The notes beneath the pieces are model-generated. The model ran no database searches and had not been told where the DNA came from. It was given only the letters and a program-made list of their open reading frames with translations. A stretch of DNA of 64,000 nucleotides from Oribacterium sp. KHPX15 (GTDB lineage Bacteria > Bacillota > Clostridia > Lachnospirales > Lachnospiraceae): the NCBI RefSeq assembly GCF_900107835.1, contig NZ_FNRG01000003.1, forward strand, positions 208,073 through 272,072. The letters run 5' to 3'. Within the stretch, counting starts at the first letter, position 1, and each line of letters opens with the position of its first letter. A program made the position numbers and the translations under genes. This document shows positions 7,335 through 15,854 of this stretch, one piece after another.

Positions 7335-8602
7335 GTGGAAAAAAAGATATATTCGTATATGCAGGATGGCTCAGCAACGAACTAATCGGTACAATTCATT
7401 GTGGTGTAGCTAATGGTAACGAGATAGCATCATTTGAATATGATCGGAAATGGTTGATAGAGCATTCATTATTAATGCTTGACCCTACGATTCCACAAGT
7501 TACATATCGTTCATATTCTGCTGATAAACAATTATTTGGGGCATTTGAGGATTCCTGTCCCGACAGATGGGGACGCAAGTTGATAGACAGACGGGAAACA
7601 TTGTACGCAATTAAAGAAAAAAGAGCTCCCAAGAAATTTTTTGAATCAGATTATCTTCTCGGAATCCAGGATTGTTACCGTATCGGTGGATTTAGGTATA
7701 AAACTGATTCGGATGGAGATTTTCTAAATAATGATACCCTCCCAATTCCTCCGATTACAGCCATAAGAGAACTTGAACAGATATCTCTTGGATATGAAAA
7801 AGATACTGATAATCGTTGGGTTGAACAGCTTGTTGCACCGGGTTCTTCCCTTGGTGGAGCCCGCCCGAAAGCAAACGTGGAAGATATTGACGGTTCATTA
7901 TGGATAGCGAAATTTCCGTCCAAGAATGATACATATGATGTAGGAGCATGGGAGAAAACAGCAAATGACCTTGCTTCAAAGTGTGGTCTAAACATTCCCG
8001 AATGCAAGCTTATGAAATTAAGTGATTTAGGAAGTACTTTTCTTTCAAAAAGATTTGATCGGGTATATACAGATGGATTTGAAAAACGTATTCATTACGC
8101 ATCAGCAATGACCATGCTTGGTGCAAGGGACGGTAAAACTGACGGAATTGGATATCTCGACCTTGCAGAAACGGTACAGCGTTTGACTCTAAACACCGAT
8201 GAAAATTTACATGAGCTATTCAGGCATATGCTTTTTGATATTGCTATAGCAAATCATGATGATCATCTAAGAAATCATGGCTTCCTGCTTCAAGGTGATA
8301 CCTGGGAATTGTCTCCGGCTTTTGATATAAATCCTGCTGCTGATGAACAATTCCTTGAGATGAATATAGACACAGATAGTGGCTACAGATCATTTGATAA
8401 GGCTATAGAGACCAGCGAGTTTTATCACATCAGCAAAGATGAAGCGGTCAACGAAGTTCGTAAATTTTCCGAGATAATATCAAGCTCATGGAAAAAAATT
8501 GCCACAAGAAATGGTATCAAAGAAAGTGAGCAAAAATATATGTCTTCAGCATTCAGGCTTGTAGAAGAAGCAAACAGAAAATATAGCGCAAAATCGGTTT
8601 AA
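7331..8602 (+). CDS. hipA: HipA-family serine/threonine kinase toxin
   Basis: A 423-aa HipA-like kinase. In its family such proteins phosphorylate a translation-related target (GltX in E. coli) and cause dormancy. Visible motifs: N-terminal HipA domain with CPDRWGRKL (about residues 77-85), the Gly-rich activation loop PGSSLGGARPKA (about 173-184), the nucleotide-binding lysine in LWIAKFP, the catalytic stretch NHDDHLRNHG (residues 308-317), and the metal-binding SPAFDINP. All key residues appear intact, so it should be active. Overlaps hipB by 4 nt. Whether it acts as persistence toxin here is inferred. Confidence 0.9.
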   Translation: MSGKKDIFVYAGWLSNELIGTIHCGVANGNEIASFEYDRKWLIEHSLLMLDPTIPQVTYRSYSADKQLFGAFEDSCPDRWGRKLIDRRETLYAIKEKRAPKKFFESDYLLGIQDCYRIGGFRYKTDSDGDFLNNDTLPIPPITAIRELEQISLGYEKDTDNRWVEQLVAPGSSLGGARPKANVEDIDGSLWIAKFPSKNDTYDVGAWEKTANDLASKCGLNIPECKLMKLSDLGSTFLSKRFDRVYTDGFEKRIHYASAMTMLGARDGKTDGIGYLDLAETVQRLTLNTDENLHELFRHMLFDIAIANHDDHLRNHGFLLQGDTWELSPAFDINPAADEQFLEMNIDTDSGYRSFDKAIETSEFYHISKDEAVNEVRKFSEIISSSWKKIATRNGIKESEQKYMSSAFRLVEEANRKYSAKSV

Positions 8603-8631
8603 CGGACAGTTAGATTAATAGACGCTATTAT
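8603..8631 (+). promoter_or_regulatory. Third relative of the cassette promoter, right after hipA
   Basis: CGGACA (8603-8608), 17-nt spacer sharing the GTTAG...GACGC pattern, and TATTAT (8626-8631). It matches the copy A promoter at most positions. It reads into a decayed terminator only 26 nt downstream, so no gene is left between them; a deleted gene is one explanation. Confidence 0.5.
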
Positions 8632-8656
8632 TTAATCTATAGAAAGTATTTGATTA

Positions 8657-8688
8657 ATAGAGGGGGACGAAGGTTCCTCTCTGTCTTT
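8657..8688 (+). terminator. Decayed terminator of repeated cassette (copy B)
   Basis: The segment AGAGGGGGACGAAGG followed by TTCCTCTCTGTCTTT resembles the hairpins at 4691 and 10753 but pairs less well. It leads directly into the copy B promoter. Confidence 0.45.
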
Positions 8689-8720
8689 GTTCAAGGGGAT
8701 TTTTTTAAACCACGAGTTAA

Positions 8721-8749
8721 CTGACAGATAGCATATAAGGCGCTATCAT
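8721..8749 (+). promoter_or_regulatory. Promoter of repeated cassette, copy B
   Basis: CTGACA (8721-8726), 17-nt spacer, TATCAT (8744-8749). The block 8701-8760 is nearly identical to 4731-4790. It should drive the 132-aa gene at 8794. Confidence 0.65.
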
Positions 8750-8793
8750 TTAATTAAAAAGGTTACATCAGTCCGGAGGTGGTGTGTGTTTCG

Positions 8794-9192
8794 ATGAGTG
8801 TTAATTGCAAGTTATATTTTGTGCGTGAATATGACTTTCCAGATGAAAGCATTGAGGGTGTATCTGCATCTGGGATAGTTGCCATGTATGACATAGGTGC
8901 CTTTGGATATGATGTATATCAAATGAATTTTATTGAATGCTTCTTTCCGGATACTCCATTTTCACTTCTTGTTAATAAATACGATGATGAGCTACAAGTC
9001 GAAAGGCTAAAAAGCACGATTACGGATGCTTATGGATCCAGACTGTCGTATGCATCTTCAAATCAGAAATTGTATAAATGTGCTCAGAAAATTTTCAAAA
9101 GTGATCCGTCTTGTCGTATGAGATATTTGCGTGATGTTATCAAGACTTTTAAGGATGACGAAAACATATATATTGTTTTATATTTGTATTGA
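8794..9192 (+). CDS. Unknown small protein
   Basis: Protein of 132 aa, not recognised. No membrane segment or signal peptide. The N-terminal part (VNCKLYFVREYDFPD) looks like a beta-strand followed by an acidic loop, and the C-terminal third is basic and helical before a hydrophobic tail. The frame is open from a GTG at 8779, but that lies within the GGAGGTGG ribosome site; the ATG at 8794 is the better start. It is driven by cassette promoter B and followed by the remnant of a phosphoesterase gene. Confidence 0.5.
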   Translation: MSVNCKLYFVREYDFPDESIEGVSASGIVAMYDIGAFGYDVYQMNFIECFFPDTPFSLLVNKYDDELQVERLKSTITDAYGSRLSYASSNQKLYKCAQKIFKSDPSCRMRYLRDVIKTFKDDENIYIVLYLY

Positions 9193-9215
9193 AGAGAGTC
9201 GTGAAGAAGGTGTGA

Positions 9216-9317
9216 GAGATACTGGTTTATTTTACCGCTGATATGCATTTTGGACACAGAGACATTATTACGATGCAGAATCGACCGTTTGCTTATAGGG
9301 GAGTTGTTGAGAAATAA
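9216..9317 (+). pseudogene. N-terminal remnant of a metallophosphoesterase
   Basis: Reading from 9222, the DNA encodes LVYFTADMHFGHRDII, then MQNRPFAYRG, then a stop at 9315. This is the first part of calcineurin-like phosphoesterases, including the D-x-H metal motif (here DMH) and the following GHRDII segment. The remaining 120 or more residues are absent. No ATG is present at the expected position. The piece shows that a gene was lost between this point and the next open frame. Confidence 0.6.
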
Positions 9318-9386
9318 CATGAATTGCTATAAGATGTTAGTATAAATAATATACGAGGAACATGCTTCGTTAGGAGGGCAAAATTG

Positions 9387-10749
9387 ATGCTAAGCATTAG
9401 ATCTTCATACGATAGTTTTCGAGATCTGCGTGAAAATAATTCTTATTACATTGATAAGACAGAAATCATTGAAGAGTATCTTATAAAACGATTTGATAAA
9501 GCTGTCCTTTTTGCGCGCCCTCGCAGATTCGGAAAAACATTGACCATGACCATGTTCCGAGACTTTCTGGACATAAGACAGAAAAGTGAATCAATTTTTG
9601 CCGGGTTAAAGGTCATGGAGAACACAGATGTTGTAGAAAAATACATGAACCAATATCCTGTAATTTTTATATCCCTGAAAGAAGTGTTCGGAGATAGTTT
9701 CGAGAAGGTATTCAGAAACTTTCAAATTGCCATAGCAACTACTTATGATAGTTGTGCAGAATTGCTGGAAAGTGAGAAAATAAGTGATCTTCATAAAGAA
9801 TTCTTTGTCAAACTACAAAGGAAAGAAATGGGGGAGGAAGATACTATTCAGTCTGTTGCTTTACTCGCTCAAATAATGAGAAAACATTATGGGAGGCAGG
9901 TCTTTGTCATCATTGACGAATACGATGTCCCAATGGCAAAAGCTCTAGGTACGCCTTATTACGATGAAGTAAGAGACATGATAGAGCATATGCTGAGCTT
10001 CATTTGCAAAACCAACGATAATGTAAAAGCAGTGCTGCTGTCCGGATGTCTATACACAGTGAAGAACAGTACCTATACCGGTGTCAACAACATAATGCCA
10101 TATACAGTTATGTCACCTATATATGCATCATCCATAGGCTTCACAGATAATGATGTGAAGAAACTACTTGCAGATGCAGGCTTGTCAGACCGGTATGATA
10201 CCGTTGCTGAGTGGTATGATGGATATATGTTCGGACGTGACAAGATGTACTGTCCATGGGATGTACTGTTATATGTAAAATCAGTTCTGGATGGAACTTA
10301 TGATGATGACAGAGGGCCTGAGAGCTACTGGCTGAATACATCAGAAACTTCCATTAACTTGATTCACGGTTTTTTTGGAAAAACATCCTGCGCGAATGAA
10401 AGCTTTGAGCAATTGTTGGCAGGAGGAACCATAGATTGCACTGTAAATGAGTTTGTTCCATATCACAGGATTCATGAAAACGGAACAAATCTGTGGTCTG
10501 CACTGGTAGAAACGGGATATCTTACAAAAGCCGTTACAGGTCGTCCGCCCCTCATGCCTTTGAGAATACCAAACAGATCTGTTCAGATTGTATTTCGACA
10601 GGAGGTTTGGGAATTCTTTAAGGACAAGGTGGATAATGTTTATAATAGATAAGAAATATGAAAGCCAGTTAAAATACGAGGGCTATACTGTCCGTTTACA
10701 GTATGCAATGGCCTTCAATGATAAGAAATGTATAATCAAGAAGGTTTAG
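9387..10749 (+). pseudogene. AAA-ATPase-like/PD-(D/E)XK nuclease gene with internal deletion
   Basis: The 5' part (9387-10652, 421 aa) is a member of the large AAA-ATPase-like family common in gut anaerobes, with the YIDKT N-terminal motif, ARPRRFGKTLTMTMF Walker A region, and VFVIIDEYDVPMA Walker B region. Relatives end in a PD-(D/E)XK nuclease domain of about 120 residues. Here the frame stops just after FFKDKVDNVYNR. In the +1 frame, 10636-10749 encodes IDKKYESQLKYEGYTV and AMAFNDKKCIIKKV, the C-terminal end of the same domain. So the nuclease core was deleted and the frame shifted. The ATPase half may still be translated (AGGAGGG, ATG at 9387). Confidence 0.75.
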
Positions 10750-10752
10750 TTG

Positions 10753-10780
10753 AAAGAGAGGGACGACGGTCCCTCTCTTT
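10753..10780 (+). terminator. Terminator of repeated cassette, copy C
   Basis: Perfect 12-bp stem (AAAGAGAGGGAC with GTCCCTCTCTTT) and a GACG tetraloop. The following 20 nt share the TTGTTGGAGTTTTTTTAAAC-type sequence with copy B, after which the promoter part has diverged. Confidence 0.8.
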
Positions 10781-10867
10781 CCGTATTTGTTGGAGTTTTT
10801 TTAAACTACAGGTTCAGAGACAACTTTTCTTTCCGGTGTTATTCTTTGAACATCAGGAGGAGATGCC

Positions 10868-11440
10868 ATGGAAAAGATGAAATCGATAACAGAAAAAAGA
10901 GATGCGAAGAGAGAAGAAGATGAAAGAGTACTTGCAGAACTTTGGGAGGAATACTCAAAAACTGTAGACGAAGTAGATGTCATTTACAACAGAGACCGAA
11001 TCAGAAGAAAAGCAGGACAGGAAGGCATGACTTTTTTAGAAATGATTGCCTTGAACAGAAGAGTGACGGAAAAGAAACTTGCTTACGAGCGAGAATACAA
11101 CAAGAGAATACCCTACGAAGAACGCCTTGAAAACGAGCGGCAGAAGATGAGACTTATGATGCAGTGTATGGCCGCAGAAAAAGAAAGACAGGAACAAGGG
11201 CTTGAAAGAGAAGTTTCCTGGGAAGAAGAGGAAGCGGAAAGAGAGTGGGAAGAACTCCTCAAAGAGCATCCTGAATATAGAGACGCTGCAGATTACGGAT
11301 ATGAGGAGCTGACAGAAGAAGAGAAAGAAGCAGAAAGTAAGAAGATAACGAATACACTTATAGCGCTTAACCCGGAGCTTCACGAAAAATATCGAATACA
11401 GGAACAGGTTCTCCAAGAACTTAAGAATGGATTGCTGTAA
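10868..11440 (+). CDS. Highly charged coiled-coil protein, unknown
   Basis: A 190-aa protein made of long Glu/Lys/Arg-rich helices with coiled-coil character over most of its length (for example KRDAKREEDERVLAELWEEY near residue 20 and SWEEEEAEREWEELLKEH near residue 120). No catalytic motif, signal peptide or membrane segment. AGGAGGAG lies 7 nt before the ATG. It follows cassette copy C and ends in its own terminator, so it looks monocistronic. No family is recognised. Confidence 0.65.
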   Translation: MEKMKSITEKRDAKREEDERVLAELWEEYSKTVDEVDVIYNRDRIRRKAGQEGMTFLEMIALNRRVTEKKLAYEREYNKRIPYEERLENERQKMRLMMQCMAAEKERQEQGLEREVSWEEEEAEREWEELLKEHPEYRDAADYGYEELTEEEKEAESKKITNTLIALNPELHEKYRIQEQVLQELKNGLL

Positions 11441-11447
11441 AAAAAAG

Positions 11448-11477
11448 AGAAAAGGAATTCGAAAGGGTTCCTTTTCT
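11448..11477 (+). terminator. Hairpin downstream of the coiled-coil gene
   Basis: AGAAAAGGAA pairs with TTCCTTTTCT (10 bp, loop of 10 nt). The T tract after it is short, so termination may be partial; an A-run precedes it, which would give a T tract for transcription from the other side. Confidence 0.55.
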
Positions 11478-11626
11478 TGCATTCTACAGGAAGTATATTT
11501 ATCATCATATATTACTGCGAAAAATAAAAAATACTTTATCTTTTCTATGGAAAAATAATTTATTCATATTTATAATAATAAATAAGTATATCAAGTAATT
11601 TAAACTTTTCAAGAAAGGTAACCAGT

Positions 11627-12145
11627 ATGGAAAACGAGGAAGTAAAAGTAGTTGATCAGCCAAAGACAGAAGAAAAGCCGGCAGAAGAAAAGAAGGTTGA
11701 AGCATCTGCAAAGGCTGCTCCAAAGAAGAGAGGGCCTAAGCCTAAGACCGCCGCTAAGAAGCCGGCAAAGAAAGCTGCAACAAAGAAGAAGGATGCTGCT
11801 GCAGAAGTTAAAAATGATGATACAAAGGCAGCTGTAGAGAAGAAGGCTCCTGCAAAGAGAGGACCAAAGAAGACTGCAAAGACAGCAGCCAAGAAAACTG
11901 TAAAAGCTCCAAAGACAACTGCAAAGGCTGCTCCTGAAAAGAAATTTGATTTCGCCAAAACCATGTTTGAATATGCAGGAAAGCAGTTCACTGAAGAAAG
12001 CATCAATGCAAGAGTTTTAGAGTATCTCAATAAGCATCCATATATCAGTGCTGAAAGGATCGAGGCATTTGTAAACATTGAAGAAAAGAAAATCTACTTC
12101 ACTGTTGATGGATTCGGTAATCCGGATTTCACAATCGATCTTTAA
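11627..12145 (+). CDS. Lysine/alanine-rich histone-like protein, DUF6465-type
   Basis: Protein of 172 aa with two parts. Residues about 15-105 are a disordered Lys/Ala/Pro-rich tail with repeated KKRGPKPK, KRGPKK and AAKKPAKK motifs resembling histone H1 tails. Residues about 110-172 form a small folded domain (FEYAGKQFTEESI to the C-terminal YFTVDGFGNPDF) like the C-terminal domain of DUF6465 proteins of Lachnospiraceae. DNA or RNA binding through the tail is likely by analogy, not shown. AAGAAAGGT precedes the ATG. Long repeat-rich DNA follows. Confidence 0.7.
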   Translation: MENEEVKVVDQPKTEEKPAEEKKVEASAKAAPKKRGPKPKTAAKKPAKKAATKKKDAAAEVKNDDTKAAVEKKAPAKRGPKKTAKTAAKKTVKAPKTTAKAAPEKKFDFAKTMFEYAGKQFTEESINARVLEYLNKHPYISAERIEAFVNIEEKKIYFTVDGFGNPDFTIDL

Positions 12146-12207
12146 GCAAAAACCCAAAAAAAGTTCAAAAGATTAAAAACCAAAAAAAATTTTTTGAGAA
12201 AAAAACC

Positions 12208-12262
12208 AAAAAATGAACAAAACCCTATCTTGTTCAAATAACATTGCAATATGGGAAACAGG
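12208..12262 (+). repeat. Dispersed repeat R1, copy 1
   Basis: About 55 nt with the core AACAAAACCCTATCTTGTTC and ATTGCAATATGGGAAACAGG, repeated at 48418 and 51991 in the same orientation with very few changes. It contains a small hairpin (GAACAA/TTGTTC) and the palindrome ATTGCAAT. Each copy is followed by a terminator-like stem. Confidence 0.8.
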
Positions 12263-12320
12263 GGAGAGTTTGAAATTTTTTCTGTAAATATGGGTATTCT
12301 ATGATAATTTAGATTTAAGA

Positions 12321-12350
12321 GGGAGCAATCAGACTGGTTGCTTCCTTTTT
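12321..12350 (+). terminator. Terminator downstream of R1 copy 1
   Basis: GGAGCAATC pairs imperfectly with GGTTGCTTCC (one bulge), followed by TTTTT. It differs in sequence from the stems after the other R1 copies. Confidence 0.6.
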
Positions 12351-12521
12351 CTGACTATACATTTATTAAAGATATAAGTCTATATCAGTTTGTGATTGTA
12401 CCAAGTATTGTAGTGTGAAAAATACTTTTCATCACTATTTGTGCCGCCGACCAAAGGCGGCGGAATGGGTATTAGTATGATTATTTGCATATGCAATCGA
12501 TAAATCTAAATTTGCACGAAT

Positions 12522-12549
12522 AACCTCTATCCTAAATGAGATAGAGGTT
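12522..12549 (+). terminator. Perfect 10-bp hairpin in the 12.1-12.8 kb intergenic region
   Basis: AACCTCTATC pairs with GATAGAGGTT around an 8-nt loop. A weak T-rich tail (TTTGCTTAATTT) follows, so terminator or transposon end are both possible. Confidence 0.45.
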
Positions 12550-12554
12550 TGCTT

Positions 12555-12680
12555 AATTTGAAATAAACCATTTATCTACCGCTTATGACATATTTTACTG
12601 TGAAAAACAAACAAAACTATTATAATGTTTTATAGGTGTATATTACTGTTTTGTAGATTTTATTTAAAATAAACAAAACT
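12555..12680 (+). repeat. Dispersed repeat R2, copy 1
   Basis: About 125 nt beginning AATTTGAAATAAACCATTTA and containing GGTGTATATTACTG and GTTTTGTAGATTTTAT. A near-identical copy lies at 51881-52004, and the last 43 nt recur in diverged form at 54821-54863. Confidence 0.8.
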
Positions 12681-12772
12681 TTACAGAGCCTTATACAATA
12701 TTTCCATATGAAAGTAATGAGTCAGATATTAAAGCTCAAAGAACAGCGTTAATAGTTGAGGAGGATATTATT

Positions 12773-14476
12773 ATGACGAGAAGTAATTTAATGAGATTTT
12801 TAGTTTGTGCTGTCTCTTGCTCGTTGCTTGCAGGCTGCGGTAGTGTTTCAAATACAGCAGAAAGCAGTATTACTGAACAGGAATCCGTTGAAGAAAACAA
12901 AGAGACATCCGGTGATGCAGAGGCCGAATCTTCCGAAAGCGATGCTGCTCAGGAAAAGAATACGGATACTTCAACGGAAGAAAAAACTGCTGATAAAAAT
13001 GATGGAACAGCTAACTCAAATTCAGAAAACAAGTCTCTTGCTAAACGTCTGGCCGGAAAATACAGCTATCATTACGGCAGTGAAAACGGTGATGACGAAT
13101 ACTATATCATGGATATCGTCCCATTTGGTGACAATCTCTATGCTTATTGCGGACAGGCAATGGCAGAAGATACTGAGAGCCTTAATGCATACAGCTTCTG
13201 GGCTTGTGAGTTTATACCCAATGATCCGGAGGACCTAAAAAGCGAATACCGCGATATGGTAACTGTAAACGAACTGAGATTTTCAGTGATGTCAAATGCA
13301 GGTTTGTATTGGGATCAGGGTCAAAAGGGCACAATAACTCTTACGGATGAAGGAATCCTTTTTGAGGGATTTGAACAGGATGATTTTCTGGTGCCGGAAA
13401 ATGATGACAGCAGACTTTTCCTGAAGGATGACAGAGTGGAAGATGCTTTCGTATACCTTAAAAGGGATGCTGAAGGAGGAGCTAAGGAGTTAAAGGGATT
13501 ATGGATCCTTGATAATGCTGATGGAGCGGATCTTTATCTGGAATTTACCGGTTCTGATCTCTATATGTACAAGAAATACCCGGGATCTGAAGTTTTCTAT
13601 GCGGCAGGAGGATGTGAGTACGGGAACGAGACATTCTCCTGCCAGGCAAACCGTCTTGGATATGGCGGAATGCCTTTTGAGATGACATGTGGATATAAAG
13701 TCAGTGGGGATGATCTGACTCTGAAAATTGAAAATTCTGAATTTCCTGATGTACTTCCTGAGAACGGAAAATATAAAAGAGTTAATGACGGTAATGTTCA
13801 TGTTACAAGCATGGATGAAGTTGTAAAGAAAGCAGGTAAAGATTCCGAACCGGGCAGTGCGGATCTGGCTGCTTATGAAGCATTATATTCTCCGGTCCTG
13901 GAGGAAGTCCGTGAGGTCGTGACTAATGGTTATGATCATGATAAGGAATACAAGTACGTATCAAATGGACTGATGGAAAAATGTATGTATCCGGGTGATG
14001 ATGATCTTACAAAGGCAGTTGGATATGTACTGAAAGATGTAAGCAGAGATGGTATTCCGGAGCTGATCATAGGATGTGATGAAAAATATGGTGATAACGA
14101 ACCAAGAAGTTACATTTTCAACTTATTCACATTAAAAGATGATGAAGTGCAGAGTGTGTTTGATGGCTGGGCAAGAAGCAGTTATCAATGGATGGGAGAT
14201 GATCACTTCTATTACAGTGGTTCCGGCGGAGCAGCAATCACTATCTTCGGTGAGAATCATCTGAGTCCGGACGGCACAGAGATCGTATGGGATGATTTTT
14301 ATTTCTCTGATGAAAAAGAAGTCGGAAACATTGGATTATATCACAACACTTCAGGTATATTTGATGCCGGAAAAGCAGAAGAGCTTGACATGTCAGACAG
14401 TGAATTCTTTGACAAAATGGATGATTACGAAAGTAAATGCCAGATGCTTTCATGGACTCCTGTCGGAAAAAGCTGA
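12773..14476 (+). CDS. Large secreted lipoprotein of unknown function
   Basis: A 567-aa lipoprotein. The N-terminal signal sequence ends in the lipobox LLAGC (Cys22), followed by a Ser/Glu/Thr-rich linker to about residue 85 typical of surface lipoproteins in Gram-positives. The body contains two beta-rich segments and, near residue 420, a KDVSRDGIPELIIGCD stretch like an FG-GAP/EF-hand-type loop. No enzyme motif is visible. GAGGAGG lies before the ATG. The next gene, also a lipoprotein, starts 11 nt downstream, so the two form an operon. Confidence 0.75.
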   Translation: MTRSNLMRFLVCAVSCSLLAGCGSVSNTAESSITEQESVEENKETSGDAEAESSESDAAQEKNTDTSTEEKTADKNDGTANSNSENKSLAKRLAGKYSYHYGSENGDDEYYIMDIVPFGDNLYAYCGQAMAEDTESLNAYSFWACEFIPNDPEDLKSEYRDMVTVNELRFSVMSNAGLYWDQGQKGTITLTDEGILFEGFEQDDFLVPENDDSRLFLKDDRVEDAFVYLKRDAEGGAKELKGLWILDNADGADLYLEFTGSDLYMYKKYPGSEVFYAAGGCEYGNETFSCQANRLGYGGMPFEMTCGYKVSGDDLTLKIENSEFPDVLPENGKYKRVNDGNVHVTSMDEVVKKAGKDSEPGSADLAAYEALYSPVLEEVREVVTNGYDHDKEYKYVSNGLMEKCMYPGDDDLTKAVGYVLKDVSRDGIPELIIGCDEKYGDNEPRSYIFNLFTLKDDEVQSVFDGWARSSYQWMGDDHFYYSGSGGAAITIFGENHLSPDGTEIVWDDFYFSDEKEVGNIGLYHNTSGIFDAGKAEELDMSDSEFFDKMDDYESKCQMLSWTPVGKS

Positions 14477-14487
14477 AGGAGAGATAT

Positions 14488-15771
14488 ATGAGAAAGTCAT
14501 TCAGGAAACATTTTATTGCAGCATGTGGAATTATAATAGTTCTGCTTTCGGGATGTGAATCAAGGGATCAGATAATGGATGGCGACGGCATGTTTCAGAC
14601 ATACCCATATACAAAGATAAATCAGGATGAAGCGAAACGCATGATGGAACAGGATGACGGTCATGTGATAGTAGATGTCAGGAGACAGGATGAATATGAT
14701 GAAGGGCATATCCCGGGAGCCATTCTTATACCAAATGAAAGTATAGAAAATGAACCCCCAAAAGAACTTCCGGAATTTGATCAGATCATCCTTGTTTACT
14801 GTCGAAGCGGACGAAGAAGCGTGGAAGCTTCACAGAAACTTGCTGATATGGGATATAAAAATGTCTACGAGTTTGGAGGAATTATCGATTGGACAGGTGA
14901 TGTTGTGAAAAGTGAAGACGTACAGGAAACAACATTACAGGAAACAACAGCCCAAGGAACAACATCAGGAGATACTGAAATGAATGATAAGTCTGCAGCT
15001 CTGAGCTTTGAATCTTTTGACGGAGGCGGACCGGATTTTAATGTAATCATAGAGGACGAAAGCATTGTATCTTATACATCAACCAGAAAGTATGACAGCG
15101 AAGATCATGAAATGATGACAGGCGCCGGATACGATGTGATATTTACTTTTACCGGTACAAAACCCGGTGAAACTGACATGCTCATAGAGGCACGTTCACC
15201 AATAGCGGAAAACCTTGACATGAAATATAAGGTAATCGTCAGTGAAGACTTGAGCGTGAAAATAGAAGAGGTCTCAGTAACCGATTTTACGGAGTCTGTA
15301 GTAGACGAAGATGTAGATCCTTACTGGGGAGTTTTACTCAGTTACAAAGAAGCTCAGGATGCAGGTTATACAGAAGAAGAATTAAAGGAGCGAGGCTACA
15401 AAACAGAGCTCATTCAGCATGGTTGGCCGAGATTAACAAATAATGACGAGGTCTGGTATCACTATTACGACATAAACAATGATGACTGGATCGATATGAT
15501 AATCACCTATCATGGGCAGATAGTGGATATTTATTCACATGACGGAGACGCAGTGTACTCTTATGGCGCACCATATAGAGGTATCGCAGAGCTTTATCCT
15601 GACGGGTCACTCTCAGAAGTGGTTACTATGGGAGTAAAGGGGTCAGTTACAAGGTGGTACAAATATGATGTAGAATCCGGGAAATTTCTTGCTGCAAATG
15701 AAGAGCTTCATCCAAAAGAACCGCCTGTTGTTTTGCCGGAAGGCAGAAGAATATCAGATGTAGGTAAGTAG
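14488..15771 (+). CDS. Lipoprotein with rhodanese domain
   Basis: A 427-aa lipoprotein with lipobox LLSGC (about Cys21). Residues about 40-135 are a rhodanese-like domain: VIVDVRRQDEYDEGHIPGA and the active-site loop YCRSGRRS, which retains the catalytic Cys. Rhodanese domains transfer sulfane sulfur; on the cell surface the role is uncertain. A Thr/Gln linker follows, then a domain of unknown type and a C-terminal segment with DINNDDWIDMII resembling the loop in the upstream gene. The frame stays open to 14437, but GAAGGAGAG places the start at 14488. Confidence 0.8.
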   Translation: MRKSFRKHFIAACGIIIVLLSGCESRDQIMDGDGMFQTYPYTKINQDEAKRMMEQDDGHVIVDVRRQDEYDEGHIPGAILIPNESIENEPPKELPEFDQIILVYCRSGRRSVEASQKLADMGYKNVYEFGGIIDWTGDVVKSEDVQETTLQETTAQGTTSGDTEMNDKSAALSFESFDGGGPDFNVIIEDESIVSYTSTRKYDSEDHEMMTGAGYDVIFTFTGTKPGETDMLIEARSPIAENLDMKYKVIVSEDLSVKIEEVSVTDFTESVVDEDVDPYWGVLLSYKEAQDAGYTEEELKERGYKTELIQHGWPRLTNNDEVWYHYYDINNDDWIDMIITYHGQIVDIYSHDGDAVYSYGAPYRGIAELYPDGSLSEVVTMGVKGSVTRWYKYDVESGKFLAANEELHPKEPPVVLPEGRRISDVGK

Positions 15772-15854
15772 GCGAAAACGGCTTCAGCTATACCATGCCT
15801 GCGGAAGTATATTTCTTCGGCAAAAAGATGGAATAAGGGATTTTTTTTAAAACT

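Larger units (their letters stand above)
12146..12772 (+). other. 627-nt intergenic region rich in repeats and hairpins
   Basis: No convincing gene. It holds a poly-A/T stretch (12150-12210), repeat R1 (12208-12262), a terminator (12321-12350), a GC-rich hairpin (GCCGCC 12443-12448 with GGCGGC 12456-12461) in otherwise AT-rich DNA, a 10-bp hairpin (12522-12549) and repeat R2 (12555-12680). The sequence then leads into the lipoprotein gene at 12773. Confidence 0.7.

Noticed and set aside
11656..12078. Minus-strand open frame over the lysine-rich gene
   Set aside because: Its Phe/Ala-rich sequence is the antisense reading of the Lys/Ala codons, and it has no ribosome site.
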